64,000 nt of DNA from Massilia putida. Lineage in GTDB: Bacteria; Pseudomonadota; Gammaproteobacteria; Burkholderiales; Burkholderiaceae_D. The stretch's first letter is position 1; each line of letters starts with the position of its first letter. The translations under genes were made by a program, and so were the position numbers. Shown piece after piece: positions 41,933-50,584 of this stretch. The notes under the pieces were generated by a model. It made no database searches, had not been told where the DNA came from, and was given only the letters and a program-made list of their open reading frames with translations. Location: positions 6,758,001 through 6,822,000 of the forward strand of contig NZ_CP019038.1 in assembly GCF_001941825.1 (NCBI RefSeq). The letters are read 5' to 3'.

Positions 41933-43091
41933 ATGAAAAAACTGGTGACCTCCTCGAACCTCCGTCTCAACACCCTGCTGTGCTGCAGCGCCGCCGTTCT
42001 GTTGTCCGCGGGCGGCAGCGCCATGGCGATGAGCACGCCGGCCACCACGTATAACTACTATGTGTCGCCGACCGGTTCCGACTCGGCTGCCGGCACGAAG
42101 TACGCCCCGTTCAAGACCCTGGCCCGCGCCGCCAAGGCCGCGACCCGTCCGAGCACGACCGTCTGGGTTGCGCCGGGCACCTACGCCGGCGGCATCAAGA
42201 CCACCTATAGCGGCACCGCGTCCGCCCGTATCTACTGGGTGTCGACGACGAAGTGGGGCGCGAAGATCGTCCCGCCGGCCAGCTCGACCAACAACAATGC
42301 GTGGGACAACCGCGGCAACTACGTCAGCATCATCGGCTTCGACGTCGACGGCACCAACTCGGGCAGCGGCACGAAATGGACGCACGGTATCTACACCGGC
42401 GGTTCGTACGGCATGATCGCCAACAACCACATCCACAACATCGCGAAGTCGGTGACCTGCACGAGCGCGGGCGGTTCGGCGATCGGTGTCGACAGCTACT
42501 ACCACGGCGTCATGACGGATGTGGTCGGCAACGTCGTCAACGACATCGGCCCGGCGGGCTGCACCTACGTCCAGGGCATCTATTTCAGCACTTCGGGTTC
42601 GATCAAGAACAACCTGGTCTACCGCGTGGGCGCGGTGGCGATCCACCTGTGGCACGACGCCAATAACGTGGTCATCACGAACAACACGGCCACGGCATCG
42701 AACTTCGGCATGGTGATCGGAGGCGGCGACTTTTATTACACGACGGCGGGTGCCAACAATGTATTCGTTGCGAACAACATCGTGTACGACAACAAGTACG
42801 GCATCTCGGAGCAGGGCGTGACGGGCAAGCAGAACGTCTACAAGAACAACCTCGTGACGAAGAACTCGACCTACAACATTTCGCTGCGCAATGGTCTCGT
42901 GGCCACGTCGACGGTCAGCTCCGATCCGCTGTTCAAGGCGTACTCGCGCACCGCGACGACGCCCGACTTCCACCTGACCACCAGCTCGCCGGCCATCGCC
43001 CGCGGTACCGCGACCAACGCCTACCCGACCGACCTGGACGGCAAACCCCGTAACGCCACGACGGGTTACGACATCGGCGCCTACCAGCACT
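41877..43091. repeat. 1215-bp direct repeat, left copy (right copy 45026-46240)
   Basis: Bases 41877-43091 match 45026-46240 at a constant offset of 3149. By reading I find one difference: C at 43021 versus T at 46170, which is synonymous. The repeat begins just upstream of the leader hairpin and ends at the first base of the stop codon. Upstream of it similarity continues in weakened form for about 30 bases. Confidence 0.9.
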
Positions 43092-43093
43092 GA
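41933..43093 (+). CDS. Exported right-handed parallel beta-helix protein, copy 1
   Basis: The 386-residue protein has a signal peptide (LRLNTLLCCSAAVLLSAGGS then AMA). The rest is a right-handed parallel beta-helix: YYVSPTGSDSAAGTKYAPFK and TLARAAKAA open the DUF1565-like entry, followed by asparagine-rich coils (NNHIHNIAKS, NNTATASNFG, NNIVYDNKYG). Such secreted proteins bind or cleave polysaccharides; no catalytic residues can be named. It is identical in protein sequence to copy 3 (45082-46242). The start at 41933 fits the signal; a start at 41915 is in frame. Confidence 0.85.
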   Translation: MKKLVTSSNLRLNTLLCCSAAVLLSAGGSAMAMSTPATTYNYYVSPTGSDSAAGTKYAPFKTLARAAKAATRPSTTVWVAPGTYAGGIKTTYSGTASARIYWVSTTKWGAKIVPPASSTNNNAWDNRGNYVSIIGFDVDGTNSGSGTKWTHGIYTGGSYGMIANNHIHNIAKSVTCTSAGGSAIGVDSYYHGVMTDVVGNVVNDIGPAGCTYVQGIYFSTSGSIKNNLVYRVGAVAIHLWHDANNVVITNNTATASNFGMVIGGGDFYYTTAGANNVFVANNIVYDNKYGISEQGVTGKQNVYKNNLVTKNSTYNISLRNGLVATSTVSSDPLFKAYSRTATTPDFHLTTSSPAIARGTATNAYPTDLDGKPRNATTGYDIGAYQH

Positions 43094-43242
43094 TTTTCCA
43101 CTCGTAGTACCGGTCCGGCTTGCCGGACCCAAGCATCCGCGGCGGCCCGCCGCGGGTTCGCTTCCCAGTGTTGCGCCTGCTAACACCGACGCCGCCGGCC
43201 TCGCGCCCGCGGCAAGGGAACCCACGCACTCAAGGACTGTAA

Positions 43243-44904
43243 ATGAAACAACGACTCAATATCGCGTTCACCACCCGTATCAACGTACTGCTGTGCAGCA
43301 GCGCCGCCGTCCTCCTCGCCGGCTGCGGCGGCGCGGGCGATGCATCGACCGGTTCGCCGACCCAGACGGCAGCCTATGTCGGCACCAATACGGGCACTGG
43401 ACAACCGAGTGAGCCGAATACGGTCGATGCCGGCACGACGGCGACCGGCGGCGCATCGAACGATTTCGCCGTGAGCGGCTACGACACGAATCCGCGCGCG
43501 GGCGCCGGCTCGATCAACGGCGCGATCGCCAGCGCGGCCGCCGCCGCGAGCGGGACGCAGACCCGCCTGCTGGCCAGCATCACGTCGGTCGACACGTCGA
43601 GCGCCAGCACCCAGGTGACCCAGTTGTATCAGAGCCTGCTCGGCCGTGCGCCGGACGACGCCGGTCTCGCTTACTGGACACAGGCCGTGGCCAACGGCGT
43701 GCCGCTCTCCGCGGTCGAAGCGGCGATCCGCGGCAGCGCCGAATATACGAGCCTGCACGACACCAGCACCGTCAGCGGCACCGGCACCGGCACCGTCGGC
43801 GGCACCGGCACCGATACTGGCAGTGGCGGCGGGTCGACGGTGACAGTACCTGCGACCACGTACAACTACTACGTGTCGCCGACGGGTTCGGACACGGCGG
43901 CCGGCACGAAGGCCGCGCCGTTCAAGACCCTGGCCCGCGCCGCGAAGGCCGCGGCGAAGGGCAGCACCACGGTCTGGGTCGCACCGGGCACGTACGCCGG
44001 CGGCATCAAGACGACGGCCAGCGGTACCAGCGCGGCCCGCATCTACTGGGTGTCGACGACGAAGTGGGGCGCGAAGATCGTCCCGCCGGCCAATTCGACC
44101 AACAACAATGCGTGGGACAACCGCGGCAACTACGTCAGCATCATCGGCTTCGACGTCGACGGCACCAACTCGGGCAGCGGCACGAAATGGACGCACGGTA
44201 TCTACACCGGCGGTTCGTACGGCATGATCGCCGACAACCACATCCACAACGTCGCGAAGTCGGTGACCTGCACGAGTTCCGGCGGTTCGGCGATCGGTGT
44301 CGACAGCTACTACCACGGCGTTATGACGGATGTGGTCGGCAACGTCGTCAACGACATCGGTCCGGCGGGTTGCACGTACGTCCAGGGCATCTATTTCAGC
44401 ACCTCGGGCACGATCAAGAACAACCTGGTCTACCGCGTGGGCGCGGTGGCGATCCACCTGTGGCATGACGCCACCAATGTGATCATCACCAACAACACGG
44501 CCGCGGCGTCGAACTTCGGCATGGTGATCGGCGGCGGCGACTTTTATTACACGACGGCGGGTGCCAACAATGTATTCGTTGCGAACAATATCGTGTACGA
44601 CAACAAGTACGGCATCTCGGAGCAGGGCGTGACGGGCAAGCAAAACGTCTACAAGAACAACCTGATCTACAAGAACACGACGTATAACACGTCGCTGCGC
44701 AATGGTCTCGTGGCCACGTCGACGGTCAGCTCGGATCCGCTGTTCAAGGCGTACTCGCGCACCGCGACGACGCCCGACTTCCACCTGACCACCAGCTCGC
44801 CGGTCATCGGCCGCGGTACCGCGACCAACGCCTACCCGACCGACCTGGACGGCAAGCCGCGTAACGGTACGACGGGTTACGACATCGGCGCCTACCAGCA
44901 CTGA
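43243..44904 (+). CDS. Lipoprotein with DUF4214 and parallel beta-helix domains (copy 2)
   Basis: The 553-residue protein starts with a lipobox (LLAGCGG). Residues about 105-160 are a DUF4214 domain (VTQLYQSLLGRAPDDAGLAY, WTQAVANGVPLSAVEAAIRG). A Gly/Thr-rich linker joins it to a C-terminal beta-helix (from about residue 205) nearly identical to copies 1 and 3. DUF4214 is often found in secreted S-layer or exopolysaccharide-associated proteins. AAGGA precedes the ATG. Long stretches of DNA are identical to the flanking copies while others differ, which suggests gene conversion. Confidence 0.88.
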   Translation: MKQRLNIAFTTRINVLLCSSAAVLLAGCGGAGDASTGSPTQTAAYVGTNTGTGQPSEPNTVDAGTTATGGASNDFAVSGYDTNPRAGAGSINGAIASAAAAASGTQTRLLASITSVDTSSASTQVTQLYQSLLGRAPDDAGLAYWTQAVANGVPLSAVEAAIRGSAEYTSLHDTSTVSGTGTGTVGGTGTDTGSGGGSTVTVPATTYNYYVSPTGSDTAAGTKAAPFKTLARAAKAAAKGSTTVWVAPGTYAGGIKTTASGTSAARIYWVSTTKWGAKIVPPANSTNNNAWDNRGNYVSIIGFDVDGTNSGSGTKWTHGIYTGGSYGMIADNHIHNVAKSVTCTSSGGSAIGVDSYYHGVMTDVVGNVVNDIGPAGCTYVQGIYFSTSGTIKNNLVYRVGAVAIHLWHDATNVIITNNTAAASNFGMVIGGGDFYYTTAGANNVFVANNIVYDNKYGISEQGVTGKQNVYKNNLIYKNTTYNTSLRNGLVATSTVSSDPLFKAYSRTATTPDFHLTTSSPVIGRGTATNAYPTDLDGKPRNGTTGYDIGAYQH

Positions 44905-44922
44905 TCGCGGTAGTTGGCGTAT

Positions 44923-44965
44923 GGCCCGGTTCGGGAAGACTCGATCTTCCTGGGCCGGGCCTTTT
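44923..44965 (+). terminator. Rho-independent terminator after copy 2
   Basis: GGCCCGGTTCGGGAAGA pairs with TCTTCCTGGGCCGGGCC, with a few mismatches in the middle and a five-base loop. It is followed by TTTTT. It is 18 bases after the stop of the lipoprotein gene. Confidence 0.85.
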
Positions 44966-45025
44966 TCATTTGTTCTTAAGTGTTTGTTACTACAGGAAAT
45001 TTTTTTTAAAAAAGGTTGAACTCCG

Positions 45026-46240
45026 GCAGTTTCCTTGCATCAAAGGGTTACTTTCACTTCTTAATGCAAGGATTTTTCCCGATGAAAAAACTGGTGACCT
45101 CCTCGAACCTCCGTCTCAACACCCTGCTGTGCTGCAGCGCCGCCGTTCTGTTGTCCGCGGGCGGCAGCGCCATGGCGATGAGCACGCCGGCCACCACGTA
45201 TAACTACTATGTGTCGCCGACCGGTTCCGACTCGGCTGCCGGCACGAAGTACGCCCCGTTCAAGACCCTGGCCCGCGCCGCCAAGGCCGCGACCCGTCCG
45301 AGCACGACCGTCTGGGTTGCGCCGGGCACCTACGCCGGCGGCATCAAGACCACCTATAGCGGCACCGCGTCCGCCCGTATCTACTGGGTGTCGACGACGA
45401 AGTGGGGCGCGAAGATCGTCCCGCCGGCCAGCTCGACCAACAACAATGCGTGGGACAACCGCGGCAACTACGTCAGCATCATCGGCTTCGACGTCGACGG
45501 CACCAACTCGGGCAGCGGCACGAAATGGACGCACGGTATCTACACCGGCGGTTCGTACGGCATGATCGCCAACAACCACATCCACAACATCGCGAAGTCG
45601 GTGACCTGCACGAGCGCGGGCGGTTCGGCGATCGGTGTCGACAGCTACTACCACGGCGTCATGACGGATGTGGTCGGCAACGTCGTCAACGACATCGGCC
45701 CGGCGGGCTGCACCTACGTCCAGGGCATCTATTTCAGCACTTCGGGTTCGATCAAGAACAACCTGGTCTACCGCGTGGGCGCGGTGGCGATCCACCTGTG
45801 GCACGACGCCAATAACGTGGTCATCACGAACAACACGGCCACGGCATCGAACTTCGGCATGGTGATCGGAGGCGGCGACTTTTATTACACGACGGCGGGT
45901 GCCAACAATGTATTCGTTGCGAACAACATCGTGTACGACAACAAGTACGGCATCTCGGAGCAGGGCGTGACGGGCAAGCAGAACGTCTACAAGAACAACC
46001 TCGTGACGAAGAACTCGACCTACAACATTTCGCTGCGCAATGGTCTCGTGGCCACGTCGACGGTCAGCTCCGATCCGCTGTTCAAGGCGTACTCGCGCAC
46101 CGCGACGACGCCCGACTTCCACCTGACCACCAGCTCGCCGGCCATCGCCCGCGGTACCGCGACCAACGCTTACCCGACCGACCTGGACGGCAAACCCCGT
46201 AACGCCACGACGGGTTACGACATCGGCGCCTACCAGCACT
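45026..46240. repeat. 1215-bp direct repeat, right copy
   Basis: This is the right copy of the block at 41877-43091, with one synonymous difference seen (46170). It ends at the first base of the stop codon; beyond it the two copies diverge at once. Confidence 0.9.
45032..45072 (+). promoter_or_regulatory. RBS-sequestering leader hairpin of copy 3
   Basis: TCCTTGCAT (45032-45040) pairs with ATGCAAGGA (45064-45072), the latter containing the AAGGA ribosome site nine bases before the start at 45082. It is identical to the hairpin upstream of copy 1. Confidence 0.55.
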
Positions 46241-46242
46241 AA
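45082..46242 (+). CDS. Exported right-handed parallel beta-helix protein, copy 3
   Basis: The 386-residue product is identical to copy 1, including the signal peptide and the asparagine-rich beta-helix coils. The gene differs by one silent base and by its stop codon (TAA instead of TGA). It follows its own AT-rich leader and hairpin after the copy 2 terminator, so it is probably expressed on its own. Its stop codon is part of a 12-bp tandem repeat, giving three in-frame TAA codons. Confidence 0.85.
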   Translation: MKKLVTSSNLRLNTLLCCSAAVLLSAGGSAMAMSTPATTYNYYVSPTGSDSAAGTKYAPFKTLARAAKAATRPSTTVWVAPGTYAGGIKTTYSGTASARIYWVSTTKWGAKIVPPASSTNNNAWDNRGNYVSIIGFDVDGTNSGSGTKWTHGIYTGGSYGMIANNHIHNIAKSVTCTSAGGSAIGVDSYYHGVMTDVVGNVVNDIGPAGCTYVQGIYFSTSGSIKNNLVYRVGAVAIHLWHDANNVVITNNTATASNFGMVIGGGDFYYTTAGANNVFVANNIVYDNKYGISEQGVTGKQNVYKNNLVTKNSTYNISLRNGLVATSTVSSDPLFKAYSRTATTPDFHLTTSSPAIARGTATNAYPTDLDGKPRNATTGYDIGAYQH

Positions 46243-46268
46243 GGCCAGCACTAAGGCCAGCACTAAGG
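46234..46268. repeat. 12-bp tandem repeat carrying three in-frame stops
   Basis: CAGCACTAAGGC occurs about three times in tandem, so TAA recurs in the same frame at 46240, 46252 and 46264. The first TAA ends the beta-helix copy 3 gene. Copy 1, otherwise identical, lacks this expansion. Confidence 0.9.
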
Positions 46269-46306
46269 TCACCACCGGGCCCGCACGAAGCCCGGGCGAC
46301 GCAAGC

Positions 46307-46343
46307 AACGGTCCGCATGCCTCCAGGCGTGCGGACCGTTTTT
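46307..46343 (+). terminator. Rho-independent terminator after copy 3
   Basis: AACGGTCCGCATGC (46307-46320) pairs with GCGTGCGGACCGTT (46327-46340) with one G-U pair. A six-base loop and a run of T (46339-46343) complete it. It ends two bases before the stop of the convergent SRAP gene and could serve both. Confidence 0.85.
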
Positions 46344-46344
46344 C

Positions 46345-47016
46345 TTAGTCGTTCAGGGGCGCGGTGATCCCAGGCCCGTCCGCGCCGGCCCGGTTCACGG
46401 CCGTGCTCACCTTGTACCATTCGAACGCGTCGGCCGGCACGGCGGCATGGCGCGCCAGTTCGATCGCCTGCTGGGGCGACAGGTCCGGATCGAGCCACAG
46501 CTTCGCGTCCTCCGCTTCCAGCACGACAGGACGGCGATCGTGGATGTCCAGCATGCCGCCCGAGGCGTCGTCCGTGACGATGACGAAACCGGCCTCGGCG
46601 CGGTTCTCCTCGAACGGACCGAAGTTGGCGACGGCCAGCATGAACAGCGGACCGTGATCCTTGCGATGGATGTGCCAGGGCTGCTTGTGGCCTTTTTCGC
46701 CTGTCCACTCGTACCAGCCGTCGGCCGGCACGATGCCGCGCCCGTTCTTGACGAGCCGCGACCAGTAGCGATTGGCCAGTTTTTCCAGGCGCGCATTGAT
46801 GACGATGGGCACTTTACCTTCAGCCCATTTGGCCCGGTAACTCCAGAACACATCGTCCACGCGATGCTCGCCGTCCTGCACGTGCATGACGGGACGATAC
46901 GTACCGGGCGACGCGTTCGGCGTCGGCCTCGACTCGCTGTCGAGCACGGCGTCGGTCCAGCCGATCAGGTTGGCGTAATGGCGCGCCGTCTGGCTTTGAT
47001 CAAATCGTCCACACAT
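46345..47016 (-). CDS. yedK: SOS-response-associated peptidase (SRAP/HMCES family)
   Basis: The 223-residue protein begins MCGRF, with the catalytic Cys2 that is exposed after Met removal, and keeps the family motifs INARLEKLANRYW (Asn), GIVPADGWYEW (Glu of the active site) and the late histidine in LDIHDRRPVVL. SRAP proteins form a covalent crosslink with abasic sites in single-stranded DNA and protect them during replication. It is a single-gene unit; SOS boxes were not recognised upstream. Confidence 0.93.
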   Translation of the reverse strand: MCGRFDQSQTARHYANLIGWTDAVLDSESRPTPNASPGTYRPVMHVQDGEHRVDDVFWSYRAKWAEGKVPIVINARLEKLANRYWSRLVKNGRGIVPADGWYEWTGEKGHKQPWHIHRKDHGPLFMLAVANFGPFEENRAEAGFVIVTDDASGGMLDIHDRRPVVLEAEDAKLWLDPDLSPQQAIELARHAAVPADAFEWYKVSTAVNRAGADGPGITAPLND

Positions 47017-47071
47017 GGGACGATGGTAGCGCAGATGGCGGACAACGGCCGTCCGTTAGCGCGGCGCGCTG

Positions 47072-48094
47072 TTATGCCACGAAGCGGCGGGTGAGCGGGA
47101 AGCGCGCCAACAGCCCCGTCAATGCCAGCGACAGCACGAAGACGACGGCGACGACGATGATGTCCCAGCCCGGCAGCGCATGCATGGGATTGTCCGGCCC
47201 GGCGAGCGGGTCGACGAACAGGTTGTGCGACGCATAGATGCCCAGCACGAGCGGACCGAGCCCCGCCAACCGGGGGAAGCGCAGCGGCGCCGGATCGGAC
47301 AGCGCCAGCATGGCGACGCCCAGTCCATAAAAATAGGTGCCGACCACGAAATCCTGCGCCATATTCGTGCCCCAGCGCGCGTGCAGCCAGGCGAGCTCGA
47401 CCAGTTGCAGCGCCAGACCGCCCAGCGCCAGCGCCGGGCCCAGCCAGCGCCACGCCGGGGCGGGGCCAAGGCGGCGCAGCCAGACGCCGCTCGCGAACAT
47501 GAGCAGGCTGAAGCACAAGCCGTTGCGCACATTGACGTGCGTGTGAAAGCCGAACGGCGTGTCCGCATAGGCCTTGCCGGCAAGGCCGACGCCGTACAGC
47601 AACAGCGCCAGCACGAGCAGGGTGCGTTCCATCCGGCGGGCGAGCAGGGCGCCGCTGACGAGGGCGGCCAGCGCCAGCGCCGGCAGGAACCACAAATGCA
47701 CCTTGGTCCCCTGCAGCAGCAAGGTGGGCAGGCCGGGCAGCGGTCGCGCGGCCGCCCGCAGTCCCGTCGCCAGGCTATCCGCTGACCAGGCTGCTTCCGC
47801 CACGTTGACCAGGAAATAGATCACCGACCAGACTACGAACAGCAAGTAAACGCGCCGCGCGAGCGCCAGGCCGGCCGTCCAGCAGCCGGCGCCGTCCCGA
47901 CAGCGGCCGGCCCAGAAATAGCCGGACAGGATGAAGAACAGGGGGACCGCGAAACGCTCCAGCTGGTCGCATAGCGTGCGTGTATCGAAGCGCAATCCGA
48001 CGGCGTCCGGACCCGTGTGCGGTGCCGTGTGCAGGGCGATGACGGCGGCGATCGCCAGGACGCGGAATGCGTCCACGGATTGGATGCGGGCCAT
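47072..48094 (-). CDS. Acyltransferase 3 family membrane protein
   Basis: The 340-residue protein begins RIQSVDAFRVLAIAAVIALH and contains PLFFILSGYFWAG and VHLWFLPALALAAL, all typical of AT3 enzymes, with about ten hydrophobic helices. It would transfer an acyl group to a surface polysaccharide. I chose the ATG at 48094, which puts the family signature at the N-terminus. An in-frame ATG at 48220 adds 42 residues unlike the family. It has no obvious operon partner. Confidence 0.85.
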   Translation of the reverse strand: MARIQSVDAFRVLAIAAVIALHTAPHTGPDAVGLRFDTRTLCDQLERFAVPLFFILSGYFWAGRCRDGAGCWTAGLALARRVYLLFVVWSVIYFLVNVAEAAWSADSLATGLRAAARPLPGLPTLLLQGTKVHLWFLPALALAALVSGALLARRMERTLLVLALLLYGVGLAGKAYADTPFGFHTHVNVRNGLCFSLLMFASGVWLRRLGPAPAWRWLGPALALGGLALQLVELAWLHARWGTNMAQDFVVGTYFYGLGVAMLALSDPAPLRFPRLAGLGPLVLGIYASHNLFVDPLAGPDNPMHALPGWDIIVVAVVFVLSLALTGLLARFPLTRRFVA

Positions 48095-48716
48095 ACGGAA
48101 GACGGCAGGTTTGGGGCGGTAGGGAAGGGCAGCAGAAAACCGATGGTGCCCGGAACCGGGATCGTATAGCTGAGCGCGCGAGAAGAGGCTGTGCGGTTTT
48201 GACCAGATATTGAATAACATATACCGTCAAAAATACTACGAAGCTTTCTCGTGTCGTCGGCTCGGTCCCACTGTCCCGTGTACATCGTATCACGCGAGAG
48301 CGGCTCGCAGCGTCAACGTTGGCTCGATCCGATACGATTTGGTGGTGCTCGCGGAGGCGCCGCAAAACCGCCTCATGGACACTCTGCCGGACACTGCTTG
48401 CATCCGTTCGTGAAGGCGACGCCAGCACGTCATTCCACTGCCGCACCGAACTCACGTGGCAGATATTCCCAAGGTATCCCTGTTCTGACGACGGATAGGA
48501 TGCCTCTTAGGGCAGCACGATCATGATGCGGGGTCCGCCTTCTGGCGCACGACTTGGGTCGGAAGTTGAGCGGCTATAAGCGACCAAAGGTCTTCAGGGA
48601 GAAGTTCCTGGGCCATGGCATGAGTCCGTTTGCGAGCAGGGCCGCCATAACGATGGCCGATCCATGGCCGTGCACCTCCGCGATCGGCCTGTTTTGTCGA
48701 CAACCGGTTCGGTCTC
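48095..48716. other. 622-base stretch without an intact gene
   Basis: Apart from the IS5 remnant and its left inverted repeat, I see nothing here I can support. It is the boundary between the ordinary chromosome on the left and the metal/IS-rich region on the right. Confidence 0.6.
48521..48616 (-). pseudogene. N-terminal remnant of an IS5-family transposase
   Basis: The frame from the ATG at 48616 reads MAQELLPEDLWSLIAAQLP and stops after 31 codons. This matches the start of IS5-family transposases (LLPDELWELIEPLLP-type). The rest of the gene is missing. It lies inside the 211-bp element 48525-48735 whose ends are inverted repeats. Confidence 0.65.
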
Positions 48717-48735
48717 CTATACCGGACCCCGCATC
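48525..48735. mobile_element. 211-bp MITE-like, internally deleted IS with 13-bp inverted repeats
   Basis: GATGCGGGGTCCG (48525-48537) is found inverted at 48723-48735 (CGGACCCCGCATC), a perfect 13-bp match. Between them is the start of an IS5-type transposase. The right end supplies the last codons and stop of dmeF. No clear target duplication is seen. The rest of the 48095-48716 stretch holds no supportable gene. Confidence 0.55.
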
Positions 48736-50066
48736 TGGTTGACCTCAACAGTCAAGTGAGATAGCCCTTGTAAACGATCGAGTTTTTCATGGTAGAAAGC
48801 GGGATTGCGCTGAAGGTCCTCGGTAACGACAGAAACCAACGCGCTCATGTGACCCGGGCCAAGCCGCCATACGTGGAGGTCGAGCACGTTGTCTCCACTG
48901 TCCTCGATCACGTTGCGCACCTTGTCGGCCATTTTCCGGTCAGTATTCATGTCCAGCAGGATGCCGCCGGTGTCGCGCATCAGGCCGAACGACCAGTTCG
49001 CGATCACCAGTGCGCCGATCACGCCGGCCAGCGGGTCCATCCAAAGCCAGTTGAATTCTTTTGCCAGCACGAGGCCGATAATGGCCAGCACCGAGACGGC
49101 TGCATCCGCCATGACATGGATGTAGGCGGCGCGCATGTTGTGGTCGCGGTGAGCCGCGTCATGGCCGTTGCCATGGTCGTGCGGATGTTCGTCGAATTCC
49201 ACCGCGTGGTCGCCATCCGGCAGCCGGAGGATGACCTTGAATGCGTGCGGCTCGGGAATCTCTTCCTTCGACTCGAGGTATCGGCCCCGGTCCGCGAACG
49301 TGAAGGATTGTTGCGCACCATCGGGACGAACCGTCGTGACGGAAAGTGCCGAGGCCGCCAGCTTCGTGCTTGCGGACTCGGAGGTAAGGCGGAAAACGGG
49401 CGGTACGCCATCTTCGAAGATCGACAGAGAAACCATTCCCGACGACGTCGCGATTCGCTGCGCCTCTTCCTCATCGTCGAGCCCATCATCATGGTCGTGT
49501 CCGTGGCTGTGTCCATGGCTATGCCCGTGACTATGACCATGATGGTCGCCGCTCAACAACCACACGCTCGCGATGTTGACCAGCAGGCCGACCACTGCGA
49601 TCGGAATCGCTTCGCCGAAGTGGATGGGCACCGGCGAGAGGAAGCGTGTGACGGCTTCATAGCCGATCAAGAGGGCGATCATCGCAAGCACGATGGCGCT
49701 GGTAAAACCTGCCAAGTCGCCGAGCTTGCCGGTGCCGAAGACGAAACGCGCGTCACTCGCGTGCTTGCGCGCGTAGGTGTACGCGAGCGCTGCAATCAGC
49801 ATTGCGCCCGCGTGCGTGGACATGTGCAGGCCGTCGGCAACCAGCGCCAACGAACCGAACAGGCTGCCGCCGACGATTTCGAGCAGCATCATCGCACTGC
49901 ACAGCGCAATTACTGCCCACGTCTTGCGTTCGTTGTTTTCGTGGCCGGCGCCCAGAAAAATGTGGTCGTGACCCGCTCCGAAGGCAGCGTCTTCGAAACG
50001 GCTCATCTCCTTCCCTCGTTCGGGACGACCTTGGGCAGGAATAGGGGAGTGTGTCAGGTCTTGCAT
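48717..50066 (-). CDS. dmeF: Co2+/Ni2+ efflux protein of the CDF family (DmeF)
   Basis: The 449-residue protein has an N-terminal HDHIFLGAGHENNERKTWAV segment characteristic of DmeF. It has six helices, ADGLHMSTHAGAM (metal site on helix 2), a His-rich cytoplasmic loop (residues 175-192, HSHGHSHGHSHGHDHDD) and HVMADAAVSVLA with the helix 5 His/Asp pair. It exports cobalt and nickel from the cytoplasm. AAGGA precedes the ATG at 50066. Its last codons and stop come from an IS-like inverted repeat. It is third in the dmeR-DUF1289-dmeF unit. Confidence 0.92.
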   Translation of the reverse strand: MQDLTHSPIPAQGRPERGKEMSRFEDAAFGAGHDHIFLGAGHENNERKTWAVIALCSAMMLLEIVGGSLFGSLALVADGLHMSTHAGAMLIAALAYTYARKHASDARFVFGTGKLGDLAGFTSAIVLAMIALLIGYEAVTRFLSPVPIHFGEAIPIAVVGLLVNIASVWLLSGDHHGHSHGHSHGHSHGHDHDDGLDDEEEAQRIATSSGMVSLSIFEDGVPPVFRLTSESASTKLAASALSVTTVRPDGAQQSFTFADRGRYLESKEEIPEPHAFKVILRLPDGDHAVEFDEHPHDHGNGHDAAHRDHNMRAAYIHVMADAAVSVLAIIGLVLAKEFNWLWMDPLAGVIGALVIANWSFGLMRDTGGILLDMNTDRKMADKVRNVIEDSGDNVLDLHVWRLGPGHMSALVSVVTEDLQRNPAFYHEKLDRLQGLSHLTVEVNQMRGPV

Positions 50067-50088
50067 GAGGTTTCCTTGGCCGGCCGTG

Positions 50089-50265
50089 CTATCGCCCGGC
50101 CAGTTTTTTCTCGCGTCGTGCGCGTTCGTTGACGATCTGGTGTCTGCGGTGATCGGTCATCTTCTTCCACTCGCGTGCTTCGGCGAGCGTGCGCAGGCAG
50201 CCAGTGCAGAAGCCGGTCTTTCCGTCGAACTGGCATAGCTCGACACAGGGCGATTTGACGGCCAT
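50089..50265 (-). CDS. DUF1289-family small cysteine protein
   Basis: The 58-residue protein begins MAVKSPCVELCQFDGKTGFC and continues TGCLRTLAEAREWKKMTD. This matches the DUF1289 family (SPC..C....TG.C.GC.RT), with four conserved cysteines likely to bind metal. It lies between dmeR and dmeF with gaps of 6 and 22 bases, so it is part of that operon. A role in metal handling is inferred from position. Confidence 0.8.
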   Translation of the reverse strand: MAVKSPCVELCQFDGKTGFCTGCLRTLAEAREWKKMTDHRRHQIVNERARREKKLAGR

Positions 50266-50271
50266 CGATGC

Positions 50272-50547
50272 TTACTTGAGGTATGAGCGGATCACGTCGA
50301 GGAGCTCGCTTGTGCCTTCGGCACGAGCGGCCTCAGTCAGGTCGCTGGCAGCGACGTGTTCCCGCACATGGTCCTCGATCACTTCCGCTATCAGGCCATT
50401 CATGGCCCCCCGGCTAGCAGCCAGCAGGTGCAGAACCTCGGCACACCCTGCTTCAGACGCCAGAGCACGTTCGATCGCCTCTACCTGACCACGTATGCGG
50501 CGTACGCGGGCAAGCAGTTTTGCCTTTTCTCTTGTCGTGTGGGACAA
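50272..50547 (-). CDS. dmeR: CsoR/RcnR-family metal-sensing repressor
   Basis: The 91-residue protein fits the RcnR/DmeR subgroup: SHTTREKAKLLARVRRIRGQ, with the N-terminal metal ligand His, then EAIERALASEAGCAEVLHLL (Cys) and RGAMNGLIAEVIEDHVREH (His). RcnR-type proteins bind Co2+/Ni2+ and release their operator. I propose a TTG start at 50547, giving the typical MSHT beginning, with AAGG eight bases upstream; a GTG at 50553 is the alternative. It would control the downstream efflux gene. Confidence 0.85.
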   Translation of the reverse strand: MSHTTREKAKLLARVRRIRGQVEAIERALASEAGCAEVLHLLAASRGAMNGLIAEVIEDHVREHVAASDLTEAARAEGTSELLDVIRSYLK

Positions 50548-50561
50548 ATGAACACCTTCAA

Positions 50562-50584
50562 ATATAGGGTAAGGGGGTATATTA
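50562..50584. promoter_or_regulatory. Probable DmeR/RcnR operator
   Basis: ATATAGGGTAAGGGGGTATA lies 15 bases upstream of the proposed dmeR start. G-tracts flanked by AT-rich inverted arms are the known operator type for RcnR/DmeR-family proteins. Autoregulation of the dmeR-DUF1289-dmeF operon is inferred. Confidence 0.6.

Noticed and set aside
41912..46308. Long antisense frames across the three beta-helix genes (about 415-570 codons)
   Set aside because: They are repetitive RRG/VD-rich shadows that appear in the same register opposite each copy, as expected for duplicated coding DNA.
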